Below are positions 1-9,600 of a DNA stretch of 64,000 bases, in pieces. The DNA comes from Ulva prolifera (taxonomy: Eukaryota; Chlorophyta; Ulvophyceae; Ulvales; Ulvaceae): assembly GCA_023078555.1 (NCBI GenBank), contig CM041198.1:6452924-6516923 (forward strand), read 5' to 3'. The number at the start of each line of letters is the position of its first letter. The first letter of the stretch is position 1. The notes beneath the pieces were generated by a model. The model saw only the letters and a program-made list of their open reading frames with translations, did not search any database and was not told where the DNA came from. Position numbers and translations under genes: made by a program.

Positions 1-42
1 CTATGACACCCTGGCTGTGACACCCTGTCTCAGTGCAGGTCA

Positions 43-1166
43 ATGAAAAAGCTGTTGCGGTGGGCAACACTGAAGGACCGACCACATAGCATGCCCATGG
101 GGAAGGCTGCCAAGCACTACGGACTGCTGAATCAAGTGAAGGACATCTTGGTTGGGGGGTACATGACCAGTGGGTTCCAGAACGTGCCATTTCGGAGCTT
201 GGAACAGGCTGCAAGATTCCATCCAGTAATTGACACAGCATGTGACGTGATGAAGCAGACATCATACACTTCTCTGTGGAACATGCTGATCCAGACGTTT
301 CCCAAGCTTGGAATGACAAGCATCAGTATGATTGGAGAGAGAAAGCCTGAACAAGCTATGGAGGCAGCACAGCGTCTATGTGGAAAGGCTCCAATGAACT
401 TTGACTATGTGGCGCAAGGGGATGCTGGACCAAAGCATTTGAAACATCATCCTCTGATACAAAGAGTACTTGCCCCAGGGTACCAGTACTTCTACAGATA
501 CTTCCAGCTCTTCTACAACATATTCATGGATGCGGGCAAGACTGAGCCAGTGAAGTGGGCAGTGACTGGCAGTGACTGGCAGTGACTGGCAGTGACTGGC
601 AGTGACTGGCAGTGATCTCAGAGGCATCACATACAGAGGCACCATGTATGAAAGGATCTGCCATTGCCTACTGAAGCTCCAGGTCTGACCACATTACACT
701 GTCTCTTGTGAATTGAGAAGCCACCAACCACTTCACCCTGCATTCTGCATTGCAGATTCACAAGGTGCCAGTCTTGCAATTCTATGTGTTTGGCAGCGCA
801 CAGCTGGGCTCCAACACGTACACCGTGGCAACCGGGAGCAGGGCTAGATGCCCAGTCCCTGCTCCACTGGAGGTTGAGGAGGCTGAGTTTGCTAATGAGA
901 ACAGAACGAAGAAGAAAGGTTTTGATTCTCAGGCAGGGCTGCTCACATGGGTTCATCGTGTGTCAGAGGCAACAAAGAAATGGATTATGATGCAACAGTA
1001 TGGCAATGACAGTACAACAATCCAAAAGCTGCACTCCAGGAGTGCTGCCGATGCTGAATTCGTTGAGAAACAATTCCCCAAAGATATCAGTAAACTTGAA
1101 GTGGCAAATTTCACACCAGAAGCATTCTTGGTGCGTCCAGCATTGTGTATTTACATAAGGCTGTGA
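43..1166 (+). CDS. Hypothetical two-exon protein
   Basis: I do not recognise this protein. Two open exons join in phase 0: exon 43-549 ends before GTGAAG, and exon 756-1166 follows a TTGCAG acceptor, leaving an intron of about 206 bp. Exon 1 is rich in Lys, Gln and aromatic residues (MKKLLRWATLKDRPHS at its start). Exon 2 is charged (ENRTKKKG, KKWIMMQQYGND) and stops at TGA. A CAG acceptor-like site directly before the first ATG suggests further exons to the left, outside the window. The intron contains a short decamer array. The 3' end overlaps the antisense nuclease-like ORF by 16 bases. It could belong to a transposon rather than the host; nothing in the sequence decides this. Confidence 0.45.
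560..616. repeat. Decamer tandem repeat, unit CAGTGACTGG, about 5.6 copies
   Basis: Perfect 10-bp units start at 560, 570, 580, 590 and 600, with a partial sixth. Each unit carries a GTGACT donor-like site, so the 5' splice site of the surrounding intron could slip by multiples of 10. Confidence 0.9.
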
Positions 1167-1696
1167 ATCAGCTCACGCAGCCTGCTATAAACCTGCAATC
1201 GGTTTGCGCTACTACACAGGTCTCTCATGCTGATCCTATGGGAGATGATATTGCAACGCGCTAGCAATGCATCCTTGTGGATGTCCCTGACACATGCTAC
1301 TCTTCCGTGGTGGCTACTGCCATCCACTTCCACTGCTATTATAGTCATGTTACCTAGCACCACAAGCAAATCTACTCGGTGCGAGGGGCCAGGTGCATAC
1401 GTGCCACTAGCACTCCTACGCATAAAGCCTATGGGGAATTCTGGAAGCATGCAAGCATCAGGACAGATTGCATACACTATCTCGGCCACACAACGACATA
1501 TTTCATCATGTTGAGTATTTTTACAACCAGCCCCATGAAGAGGGCAGCCTCTAGGCTGTCCTCTACCTGGCTTCCACTTGCCTAGATAACATACTTTGCC
1601 ATCTACACACCCATCAGCAGACAAAGCTGGGACTACACCTACTCGCTTCGGTACTACTCTGCCAGAAAGGACCTGCTTCAGCCTCTCTGCTTGCAT
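1151..1696 (-). CDS. PD-(D/E)XK (DUF559/Vsr-like) endonuclease-like ORF
   Basis: This 181-codon ORF reads toward lower coordinates. In its centre it shows a nuclease-type core: RVDLLVV, a short strand, then AVEVDGSSHHGR, followed by VRDIHKDALL and an HRIS strand. This is the D...ExDG...H...RD.KDAL pattern known from DUF559/Vsr-type restriction-fold nucleases, where the Asp and the Glu-x-Asp bind metal. The N-terminal part has several Cys and His (GCPLHGAGCKNTQHDEICRC) that could bind zinc. The ORF begins right after a TTACAG acceptor-like site, so it may be a 3' exon. It lies beside the 153-bp satellite and opposite in strand to the transposase-like ORF. A truncated copy with the same neighbours is at 28489-28918, so it travels with a repeat family. 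Function is inferred from motif only. Confidence 0.5.
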   Translation of the reverse strand: MQAERLKQVLSGRVVPKRVGVVPALSADGCVDGKVCYLGKWKPGRGQPRGCPLHGAGCKNTQHDEICRCVAEIVYAICPDACMLPEFPIGFMRRSASGTYAPGPSHRVDLLVVLGNMTIIAVEVDGSSHHGRVACVRDIHKDALLARCNIISHRISMRDLCSSANRLQVYSRLRELIHSLM

Positions 1697-1730
1697 CTGT
1701 AAGACATACCTGCACAGTGATGCTAGTCAT

Positions 1731-3535
1731 GTGAGCAGCAAGGATCAGAGCTGATGAATGCTGTGGCTTGTGCCAACAGCATTGCAAGCATGAGTTGCTG
1801 CCACATGCACAAGTCAACAGAGCAGCATGCTACAACATAGTGGCACACAGAAAATGAGACTGTGCAGATGCAAGTGTAGACATGTGAGCAGCAAGGCTCA
1901 GAGCTGATGAATGCTGTGGCTTATGCCAACAGCATTGCAAGCATGAGTTGCTGCCACATGCACAAGTCAACAGAGCAGCATGCTGCAACATAGTGGCACA
2001 CAGAAAATGAGACTGTGCAGCTGCAAGTGTAGACATGTGAGCAGCAAGGCTCAGAGCTGATGAATGCTGTGGCTTATGCCAACAGCATTGCAAGCATGAG
2101 TTGCTGCCACATGCACAAGTCAACAGAGCAGCATGCTGCAACATAGTGGCACACAGAAAATGAGACTGTGCAGATGCAAGTGTAGACATGTGAGCAGCAA
2201 GGCTCAGAGCTGATGAATGCTGTGGCTTATGCCAACAGCATTGCAAGCATGAGTTGCTGCCACATGCACAAGTCAACAGAGCAGCATGCTACAAAATAGT
2301 GGCACACAGAAAATGAGACTGTGCAGCTGCAAGTGTAGACATGTGAGCAGCAAGGCTCAGAGCTGATGAATGCTGTGGCTTATGCCAACAGCATTGCAAG
2401 CATGAGTTGCTGCCACATGCACAAGTCAACAGAGCAGCATGCTACAACATAGTGGCACACAGAAAATGAGACTGTGCAGATGCAAGTGTAGACATGTGAG
2501 CAGCAAGGCTCAGAGCTGATGAATGCTGTGGCTTATGCCAACAGCATTGCAAGCATGAGTTGCTGCCACATGCACAAGTCAACAGAGCAGCATGCTACAA
2601 CACAGTGGCACACAGAAAATGAGACTGTGCAGCTGCAAGTGTAGAGATGTGAGCAGCAAGGCTCAGAGCTGATGAATGCTGTGGCTTGTGCCAACAGCAT
2701 TGCAAGCATGAGTTGCTGCCACATGCACAAGTCAACAGAGCAGCATGCTGCAACATAGTGGCACACAGAAAATGAGACTGTGCAGATGCAAGTGTAGACA
2801 TGTGAGCAGCAAGGCTCAGAGCTGATGAATGCTGTGGCTTATGCCAACAGCATTGCAAGCATGAGTTGCTGCCACATGCACAAGTCAACAGAGCAGCATG
2901 CTACAACATAGTGGCACACAGAAAATGAGACTGTGCAGCTGCAAGTGTAGACATGTGAGCAGCAAGGCTCAGAGCTGATGAATGCTGTGGCTTATGCCAA
3001 CAGCATTGCAAGCATGAGTTGCTGCCACATGCACAAGTCAACAGAGCAGCATGCTACAACATAGTGGCACACAGAAAATGAGACTGTGCAGATGCAAGTG
3101 TAGACATGTGAGCAGCAAGGCTCAGAGCTGATGAATGCTGTGGCTTATGCCAACAGCATTGCAAGCATGAGTTGCTGCCACATGCACAAGTCAACAGAGC
3201 AGCATGCTACAACACAGTGGCACACAGAAAATGATACTGTGCAGCTGCAAGTGTAGAGATGTGAGCAGCAAGGCTCAGAGCTGATGAATGCTGTGGCTTG
3301 TGCCAACAGCATTGCAAGCATGAGTTGCTGCCACATGCACAAGTCAACAGAGCAGCATGCTGCAACATTGTGGCACACAGAAAATGAGACTGTGCAGATG
3401 CAAGTGTAGACATGTGAGCAGCAAGGCTCAGAGCTGATGAATGCTGTGGCTTGTGCCAACAGCATTGCAAGCATGAGTTGCTGCCACATGCACAAGTCAA
3501 CAGAGCAGCATGCTGCAACATTGTGGCATACATGA
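1731..3535. repeat. 153-bp satellite, about 12 units with dimeric higher-order structure
   Basis: The anchor CAGAGCTGATGAATG recurs every 153 bp from 1746 to 3429. Units alternate strictly between GCAGATGCAAG and GCAGCTGCAAG variants, giving a 306-bp dimer. A further variant (TAGAGATG plus GGCTTGTGCC) recurs about 612 bp apart near 2640 and 3253. The unit is a multiple of 3, and two minus-strand frames stay open across several units with a 51-residue period (CACGSNSCLQCCWHKPQHSS). About 1.6 diverged units lie at 28912-29165 next to the second nuclease copy. Confidence 0.95.
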
Positions 3536-3617
3536 ACTCTCAATGTCCAACACATCACACCTGCGGACCTCATCTTGGCTCAGCATCATCAATGTGCACT
3601 GCTTGAAACCTGCATGA

Positions 3618-4754
3618 GTGGCAACTTGTGTTAGTGATGTACATGCCTACATGCAGAATGCAAAGAACAGTGGAGACGTGATACCGCATGGACTGTGTGC
3701 TTCAGAGATGCGGATGCTACTGGATGCAGCTTTCATTCCCGACTTCATGCAACGTTCTATCGGAGGTGAGTTGTGTGAAGCGACAAGATGCAAGTGGGAC
3801 GCAGCCTGCAAGGAATACTACGAGAAAGCGATGGGCTCTCCTCCCGGAATGACATGGCATGATGTCCATGTTCCGTTTGGCATGAGCTTGGACAATGCAC
3901 CCGTGCACCAAGCGTGGAGGAAAGAAGTGCTGGTGCCGCGCGTGCCGGTTGTCGAAGAATTTCGAGCATTATTCGAACACGCAGAGATCGGGCTAAATTT
4001 CAACATCAAGCAGGAAGTCGCTGCTGCGGCTGATGAGGTGATCACGCACTACAATGGCGTCGCTTCGCGTGCCCACAAGAACACGAACGTGACCAGAGCG
4101 ACGCGCCTATCGCGATACGCAGCAGAACTAAGAGACAGATATGAAGGAGCCAAAATCTACGTCATGGGACAATTCCAGGACTATCCGTTCGTTGGCGAAC
4201 ATAAACAAGCCAAGCAACAAGTCACGCTCGCCATATTCGATATTGTCAACGGCAGGTACAACGTTGCAAGAGAAGCGTACCGGCAGGAGCACGGAGTGGA
4301 CTGGGTGTCCGTGTTTCGCCGGGAGCAAGCCTTGATCGACGCTCGGTGGCTGTGCTTGCTGCCGGAGCAGTTTATGCCCCTCGGGAACACGACTCCTGAC
4401 CTGCATCAATGCGCGGAGTTGCTTGTGGGCATAATGAAGACTGCTCTGCGTGTCTGGACTATGTCCCACGAGCCCGAGGACCGGACAGTTTTAAAAGCCA
4501 AGAACTATGACGCCGCGTTACGAGAAGTCAGCCACAAACGCAACCATCCACAGGCCACAGGCCGTAGCCAAGATCAAGACGCGATTGCAAATGCTATCAA
4601 GCGCACCTGGGTCACTGCGCAGATCGTCGCCACGCCGTCTGGAACGTGGTTCACTCCGGAGAAGCCACCTGACCCCAACACTGGTATCTCCGAGCTGCAC
4701 AACTATCAAGTTCAGGGAACTGGAGGGCGGTTCCCTGGTAAAGAATGGGCCTGA
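3618..4754 (+). CDS. Transposase-like ORF of repeat family X
   Basis: This open frame of about 378 codons follows the satellite. Two patches recall DDE transposases: FGMSLDNAPVHQAW (an Asp-Asn-Ala-Pro-x-His strand, residues ~88-101) and TPDLHQCAELLVGIMK (residues ~257-272, where the conserved Glu would sit). The roughly 170-residue spacing is far longer than in Tc1/mariner enzymes, so an insertion or another family is possible and I give no superfamily. The frame opens at a GTG after a stop, so the true start is an internal ATG or a splice site. It ends GRFPGKEWA with TGA, and a GTAAAG donor-like site overlaps these last codons. The last ~60 codons recur at 29166-29282 plus 42239-42328, which shows that the ORF is part of a repeated element. 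Confidence 0.4.
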   Translation: MATCVSDVHAYMQNAKNSGDVIPHGLCASEMRMLLDAAFIPDFMQRSIGGELCEATRCKWDAACKEYYEKAMGSPPGMTWHDVHVPFGMSLDNAPVHQAWRKEVLVPRVPVVEEFRALFEHAEIGLNFNIKQEVAAAADEVITHYNGVASRAHKNTNVTRATRLSRYAAELRDRYEGAKIYVMGQFQDYPFVGEHKQAKQQVTLAIFDIVNGRYNVAREAYRQEHGVDWVSVFRREQALIDARWLCLLPEQFMPLGNTTPDLHQCAELLVGIMKTALRVWTMSHEPEDRTVLKAKNYDAALREVSHKRNHPQATGRSQDQDAIANAIKRTWVTAQIVATPSGTWFTPEKPPDPNTGISELHNYQVQGTGGRFPGKEWA

Positions 4755-5508
4755 TCGCATGTCATTTCGATATGCTGGCTCCATGCTCGTCGATTGCAGT
4801 GAGGTGCCCCCTAAGCCACCAGCCTGCCTGTCCAGTTTCTCTGGTTTTCTGCCAAACTCGTTGTGTTCACATCCAGGTTTGGCATGACTCAGCAGAGTGA
4901 GGCCGAGCGAGCCCGCCATGCCAGCCCCCAATTCCAGCAGCTTGCTGGCTTGCCTGGCACTTGTAGGAGTAGCACATGTAAATTATGTGGCAGGTGGGAT
5001 CCATGTGTGGTGCTGTCCACCTCCAAATATGCCCCAAAACTGACTTTTTCAATTCTCAGTGCAAGGATGTTTGCGGCAGGCCACTGTGATACCCCAGAGT
5101 GCATTACCACTGATGTTGTGTTGTGAAAATTCGCAGCCTCAAGGCCAAACAACCAACATGCAGCTCGACCAGAATCCGCCCGATCAGCACTTCACATATA
5201 CCTCAAGTGATCTCCTGTTCGAATCTGAGCCTCAATCCTTGCACACCAGCTCCAACAGCTATTCTGCGTGTGCTATCGAGCCCGACTATGCGTGTGCTTC
5301 ACCATTTTCTGTGCTGAAAGTTGCTGTGCACTCAGTCTCACAAATCGAATGCATTCACCGGCAGCTTTTTTGCGTGCTTCGCGAATCTGCATTCCAGTTG
5401 TCAACACTGATCTCGTGGAGTGCATGGCGTGGCGGTGTGGTGAGTGGTGTCCCGTGACGCACGCCCCATGCGAGATTCCAACACCCCGAGTTTGGGTGAA
5501 AACCGGTG
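4680..5508 (+). mobile_element. Family X 3' module, copy A
   Basis: This stretch is repeated at 27310-28018 and 42239-43082. All three copies end at exactly the same place, GAAAACCGGTG, and the flanks beyond are unrelated. An ORF at 5059-5457 (start LRQATV..., end RGGVVSG) is open in all three. No inverted copy of the end is visible upstream, so the insertion mechanism is unknown. The whole unit probably includes the nuclease ORF, the satellite and the transposase-like ORF (about 1151-5508). Confidence 0.75.
4863..5126 (+). CDS. Cys/His-rich downstream exon of family X
   Basis: An open stretch after a CATCCAG acceptor-like site carries CRSSTCKLCGRWDPC followed by AGHCDTPEC, a spacing that could bind zinc. 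The same reading frame is preserved in the copies near 27350-27610 and 42437-42700 with few changes. It may be the C-terminal exon of the transposase-like ORF, but I could not find a donor/acceptor pair whose phase is clearly right. Confidence 0.35.
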   Translation: MFTSRFGMTQQSEAERARHASPQFQQLAGLPGTCRSSTCKLCGRWDPCVVLSTSKYAPKLTFSILSARMFAAGHCDTPECITTDVVL

Positions 5509-5971
5509 TCACAGACCGTGCCCTGAAGGTCGAGCGCGGGGTGGCAGTACTGTCCAATAGGATACGTCTCAGTAAATTCAGGTTTACTTTACTTTACTGT
5601 TGCTGTGGTTACAGTGTAGGTATTTTTCAAAGGACAGAGGCCGGGCATGAAGCCGGCTCTCGGATGTCTGTATATATACCTGATCCCATGACTGCTCAGC
5701 TCGGCAGGCTAGCTGACTCATCAGTGAAAGATGTCGCGGTTGGCCCATATCAACAGCTGGCCATGGTGTGTGCAGAGTGTGCATACATACGTCGTGGGCA
5801 GGCAGGGCACATGCGGTTGCGGCAAGCACATTGGTGCATCTGCAGCCAAATAGCGATCAGCAACTGAGCTGTCAGATCTATACAGACATGTGATCCATCC
5901 ACAATTTGCCATTGGAACTATGTGGTACATCTGTACGCAACGCCCCAACACCGGCAACACACATGCGGTGG

Positions 5972-5973
<2 letters not shown>
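5509..5973. other. Spacer between family X and the LINE
   Basis: No convincing gene is visible. Short open frames have no recognisable domain. The last bases read CACACATGCGGTGGGCG and lead into the TG microsatellite. Confidence 0.5.
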
Positions 5974-6010
<37 letters not shown>

Positions 6011-6349
6011 AAAGGAAAAAGCTGGAGGGGCAGGTAGCACCGCCAGGACCAAAAGGGAGAGCAGAAGAAACGCAATGCGCACGCAGCAGGAGAGCAACAG
6101 CCAACGCCAAGGCACAACGAGCACACACACACCCCCACGCTCCCACACACTACCACACGAACCACTCACTGACACCCGACCCACGCACCCACGCACCCGC
6201 ACGCGGCCCAGACCCGACCCCCAACACACACACCCACACGCCAACACGCTACACGACCCCGCCGCCCGCGCGGCAGCAGCAGCCCCACGCAGCGGCCCGG
6301 CCGGCGCCGGCCCCACACGGAAGCCGCCGGGGGCCCCCAGGACCCCCGC

Positions 6350-6445
6350 CCCAACGCCCCGATCAGGCCAGCCCCGGGCGCCCCAACGCCCCGATCAGGC
6401 CAGCCCCGGGCGCCCCAACGCCCCGATCAGGCCAGCCCCGGGCGC
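6350..6445. repeat. 32-bp tandem repeat in the LINE 3' UTR, 3 copies
   Basis: GATCAGGCCAGCCCCGGG recurs at 6361, 6393 and 6425 with a 32-bp period. It lies downstream of the LINE ORF on the minus strand. Confidence 0.9.
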
Positions 6446-6632
6446 CGGAACAACACACACGGGGGCGCCCCCATCCGCGGACCCACCCGGAACGGAGCAC
6501 GCCCGAGGCGCGCCGTGTTCGGGGGCCGGGGCACACGGCCGCGGCAGCACACGCCGCCTACCAGCGCGGCCGAGCCTCGGACGGCGCCCGGCCCGCGAGA
6601 GAGCGACGAGGACGCCGCGGGCGGCTCGCCGC

Positions 6633-9600
6633 TCAGGCCGGATGGCCAGTGAGCGGCGAGAGATCATCACATGGGACCGCAAGTCCCGTCAGTACCGCCT
6701 TGCCCGCGTGACGCGCCATCAGCGGGGCAGCGGCGTGAACCTGGCGTGCAACGGCGCGGCAGAGCGTCGTGGAGATGTCGCGCATCGCATTCTCCAGGAA
6801 GCGCCGCCGAGAGACCGCGCCTGCCCCTGCAGCCACATCGGCGAGCCTGTTCAGGAATGCGAACGCCGCCGGGCCCACGCGCCCGTATGTTTCATGCGAC
6901 AGCGGGACCAAGCTGAGCCCTCCGACTCCCGAGCGGCCGTACTTGTCGCGTTTCCGCCGGTCGGCGGCGTCCGCCGAGGCGCCGTCGCGCAGCGCAGCCG
7001 CGCGAACGTTGGAACCTGCAAGCGGGTGAGTGACACACACGTCGCCGATCACTGGCGAGCCCGGAAAGAACGCGAGTATGTCGCCCCGCTGGGCGCCCAC
7101 GCGTGACCTGGGGAGGATGGCTGGTGGGGCGTCATGCGCGGGGCTCGCGTGCGGCTGTCCGACGCAAGGCGCGCGGGCGGCTGCCTGCACACAGGGGAGG
7201 TCCCCTGCGGCCGCTGCGGGGCCCGCTGGGGCCGGCGATGCCGGGGTTGGGCCGGTCATCTCGACGTCATCCGTCAACACGACAGCAGCTGCGTAGGTGG
7301 TGGGAATGGGGACCTGGGCGCCAAGAGTGGTTGCGGGCGCGGCCGAGGCCAGGGAGGCTGAGGGATCGGGGGGGGCTGCTGTGGAAGAGGTTGGATGCGG
7401 TGCCGCGGGGCATGCATCGGGGGACGCTGGGGGGTTCCGAGGGCTGAGGACGGCGGCGCTGAGCACAGCCGCGCCGAGCACGGCGGCGGCGTCATCGCGC
7501 GCGGGCGTGGCGGAGGCGTCGCTGCAGAGGGGGGGCCAAGCCTGGGCGCCAAGAGGGGCTGAGGGCGCGGCCGGGGCTTTGGCGGGCGGGGAGGTGGCAG
7601 AGGGTGACGCGGTGCCGGCCGTGGAGGGAGCTGCGAGACCTTGACCGAGGCCCTTTGGGAGCCTGCTCAGGTGCGGCTCCACCGCCGATGTGATGCCGCT
7701 GCGCGCGATCACGCGCCTCCACGTCTCGACGAGCAGGTTGTGACGTGCGACAACCGTTCCCCAGAGAGAAGCGCAGACCAGCGAGTGCGTGCCCGCCTCC
7801 CCGCTTCGCCCGCATGGGCAGTCTCCGTCATCGGCGAGGCGCGGGAGGAGGGATTCCCCGAGCCGCAGCCGAGTGTACACGCCGAACTCCATGTCGGACA
7901 GACCCGTGACCGGTCCGGGAAACGCTGTGAGCCATGCCGACGCGAGGGCCCCCATGCAGCTGCGCAGGCGGGCCATGGCCGCGCGTGCTTCTGCTGCCAG
8001 ATGGGGTGAAGGCCCGTCGGCGGCCGCGCCGAGCTCAGCAAAGACCTCGGCTTTGCGAGCGTCAGCCTCGGCGCGCGCGAGCAGGCTCTGCAGCTGTGTC
8101 AACCTCACCTTTGATGCGTTGTCCTTCGCCCAAGCCGCGACGCCGGCGGGGCACTCGGCTACGCCGGGGATGGCGGCGCCCCATGCCAGGCGCAGCCGGT
8201 CCAGCGTCAGTTGCATCTCGACGGCCGCCTCACCGCGGAACGGCTGGCCGCGCTCCACCCCCCCGGCCAGTGCGAGATGGGCCAGCGCTGCAGAGGACAG
8301 ACGCGCCGCGTCTGCTGTGTCCTCACAGTAGTGTCGGAGCCCCATCCCTCCGTGGCGGTGGGGCAGGGTCGCCTGTACGACTTGGGCAGGAGTGAGGGCG
8401 GACACTCCCATGATGCTGCGGAGGCCGCGGAGCGTGGCGCGCTCAACGGCAGGCAGGTGGTCCCGGATCGCACCCCACGGCGAGTTCCGGAGAAGATGCG
8501 CGTCCCGGTGCTGGAGGCAGTGGTGTAGGATTGACCACTGCGCCTGCGCCGGCAGCGGCAGCTCCATCAGCCTGTCGACCAGGTCCGCCGTGAGCTGGGT
8601 GCGCTGCTGCACAAATGTCCCGACGAACGCCGGCGTGCCAAGCGGGGTGCCGCACACGACGATCCCGTCCGCCGCAACTGTGGCCTGCAGCTGTGCCGCC
8701 ACATGGCGCGCTTTCTCCGGGTCAGCGCAGTACACAACTGTCTTGCCCCGGTTGCATTCGTGCCGCGTGAGGATCGCATTGGCGGCGGACACCACACTGT
8801 CTGCTTTGCCCTGCACGTAGGTGTCATCGTGGCAAGATATCACCAGGGTATCTGGGGCCTGCCGCTGCGCTTCCTGCAGGGTGGGGAGGTATGTGAGCGC
8901 GAACAGGAGTGGCCCCAGAGGATCCCCCTGGCGCACACCCGCCTCACTGCGGAGCTCCGCGATGGAGCCATCCGGGCGCTGGGCGAGAAGCGGGCTGCTT
9001 TGACCGTACACCGTGCGGAAGTACGGGAGCAACTGTGGGTGGGACTCCGCCAGCCGCGCCTGCATCGCCTCGCGTGACATCACATTGAACGCGTTCTGCA
9101 GATCTGTGGACACTGTGACGGTGTTGGGGTCTGCAAAGTCCGGCCGCAAGGCATGGCCGGGGATCTCGGCGCCGCCCGGGATGCCCACGCCGATCTGGAG
9201 AGGGGCAAGCAGAGCGCCCGCGCCCGGTACGCATGCCAGCGCGCAGATGCTTGCCAGGCGGATGAATGCTTCGCCGATCGCGATGGGCCTCGCACCTCCC
9301 GATGGCTTTTCGAGCGCAATAAGGCGCGAAGCCAGCAGGTGCTCAGCGTGAGGGATCCGACCTGCCAGGATGTTGTTGACGAACCGCCGCACAGCTTCGC
9401 CTGTGCGCTCATCATGGAGGGCGGCGACACGGATGTGCTCGTACGTCCACCCGCTAGGCCCAGCAGCTGTCCCTGTCTTCAGATTGTGGAGGACGGCTTC
9501 GAACTGCTCCGCGTCGATCTGGACGGGCTGCGTCTCGGTGTCGCTCAGCGGCTGCCTGCCGCGTGCGAGAGGTGGGGCTCGCGGGTGCAGGTCCTCGAGC

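Noticed and set aside
1731-3573. Open frames of 77-148 codons through the 153-bp satellite
   Set aside because: They repeat the same 51 residues because the unit is a multiple of three; no start context or domain, so treated as a repeat.
3618-4754. Assignment of the family X ORF to Tc1/mariner or KDZ
   Set aside because: DNAPVH and the HQCAE region are suggestive, but spacing does not fit Tc1/mariner and I cannot see KDZ signature motifs.
5918-7106. Several 130-390-codon plus-strand frames over the LINE 3' UTR and 3' ORF end
   Set aside because: Composition-driven shadows (Arg/Pro/Thr/His-rich) of the minus-strand LINE ORF and GC-rich UTR.
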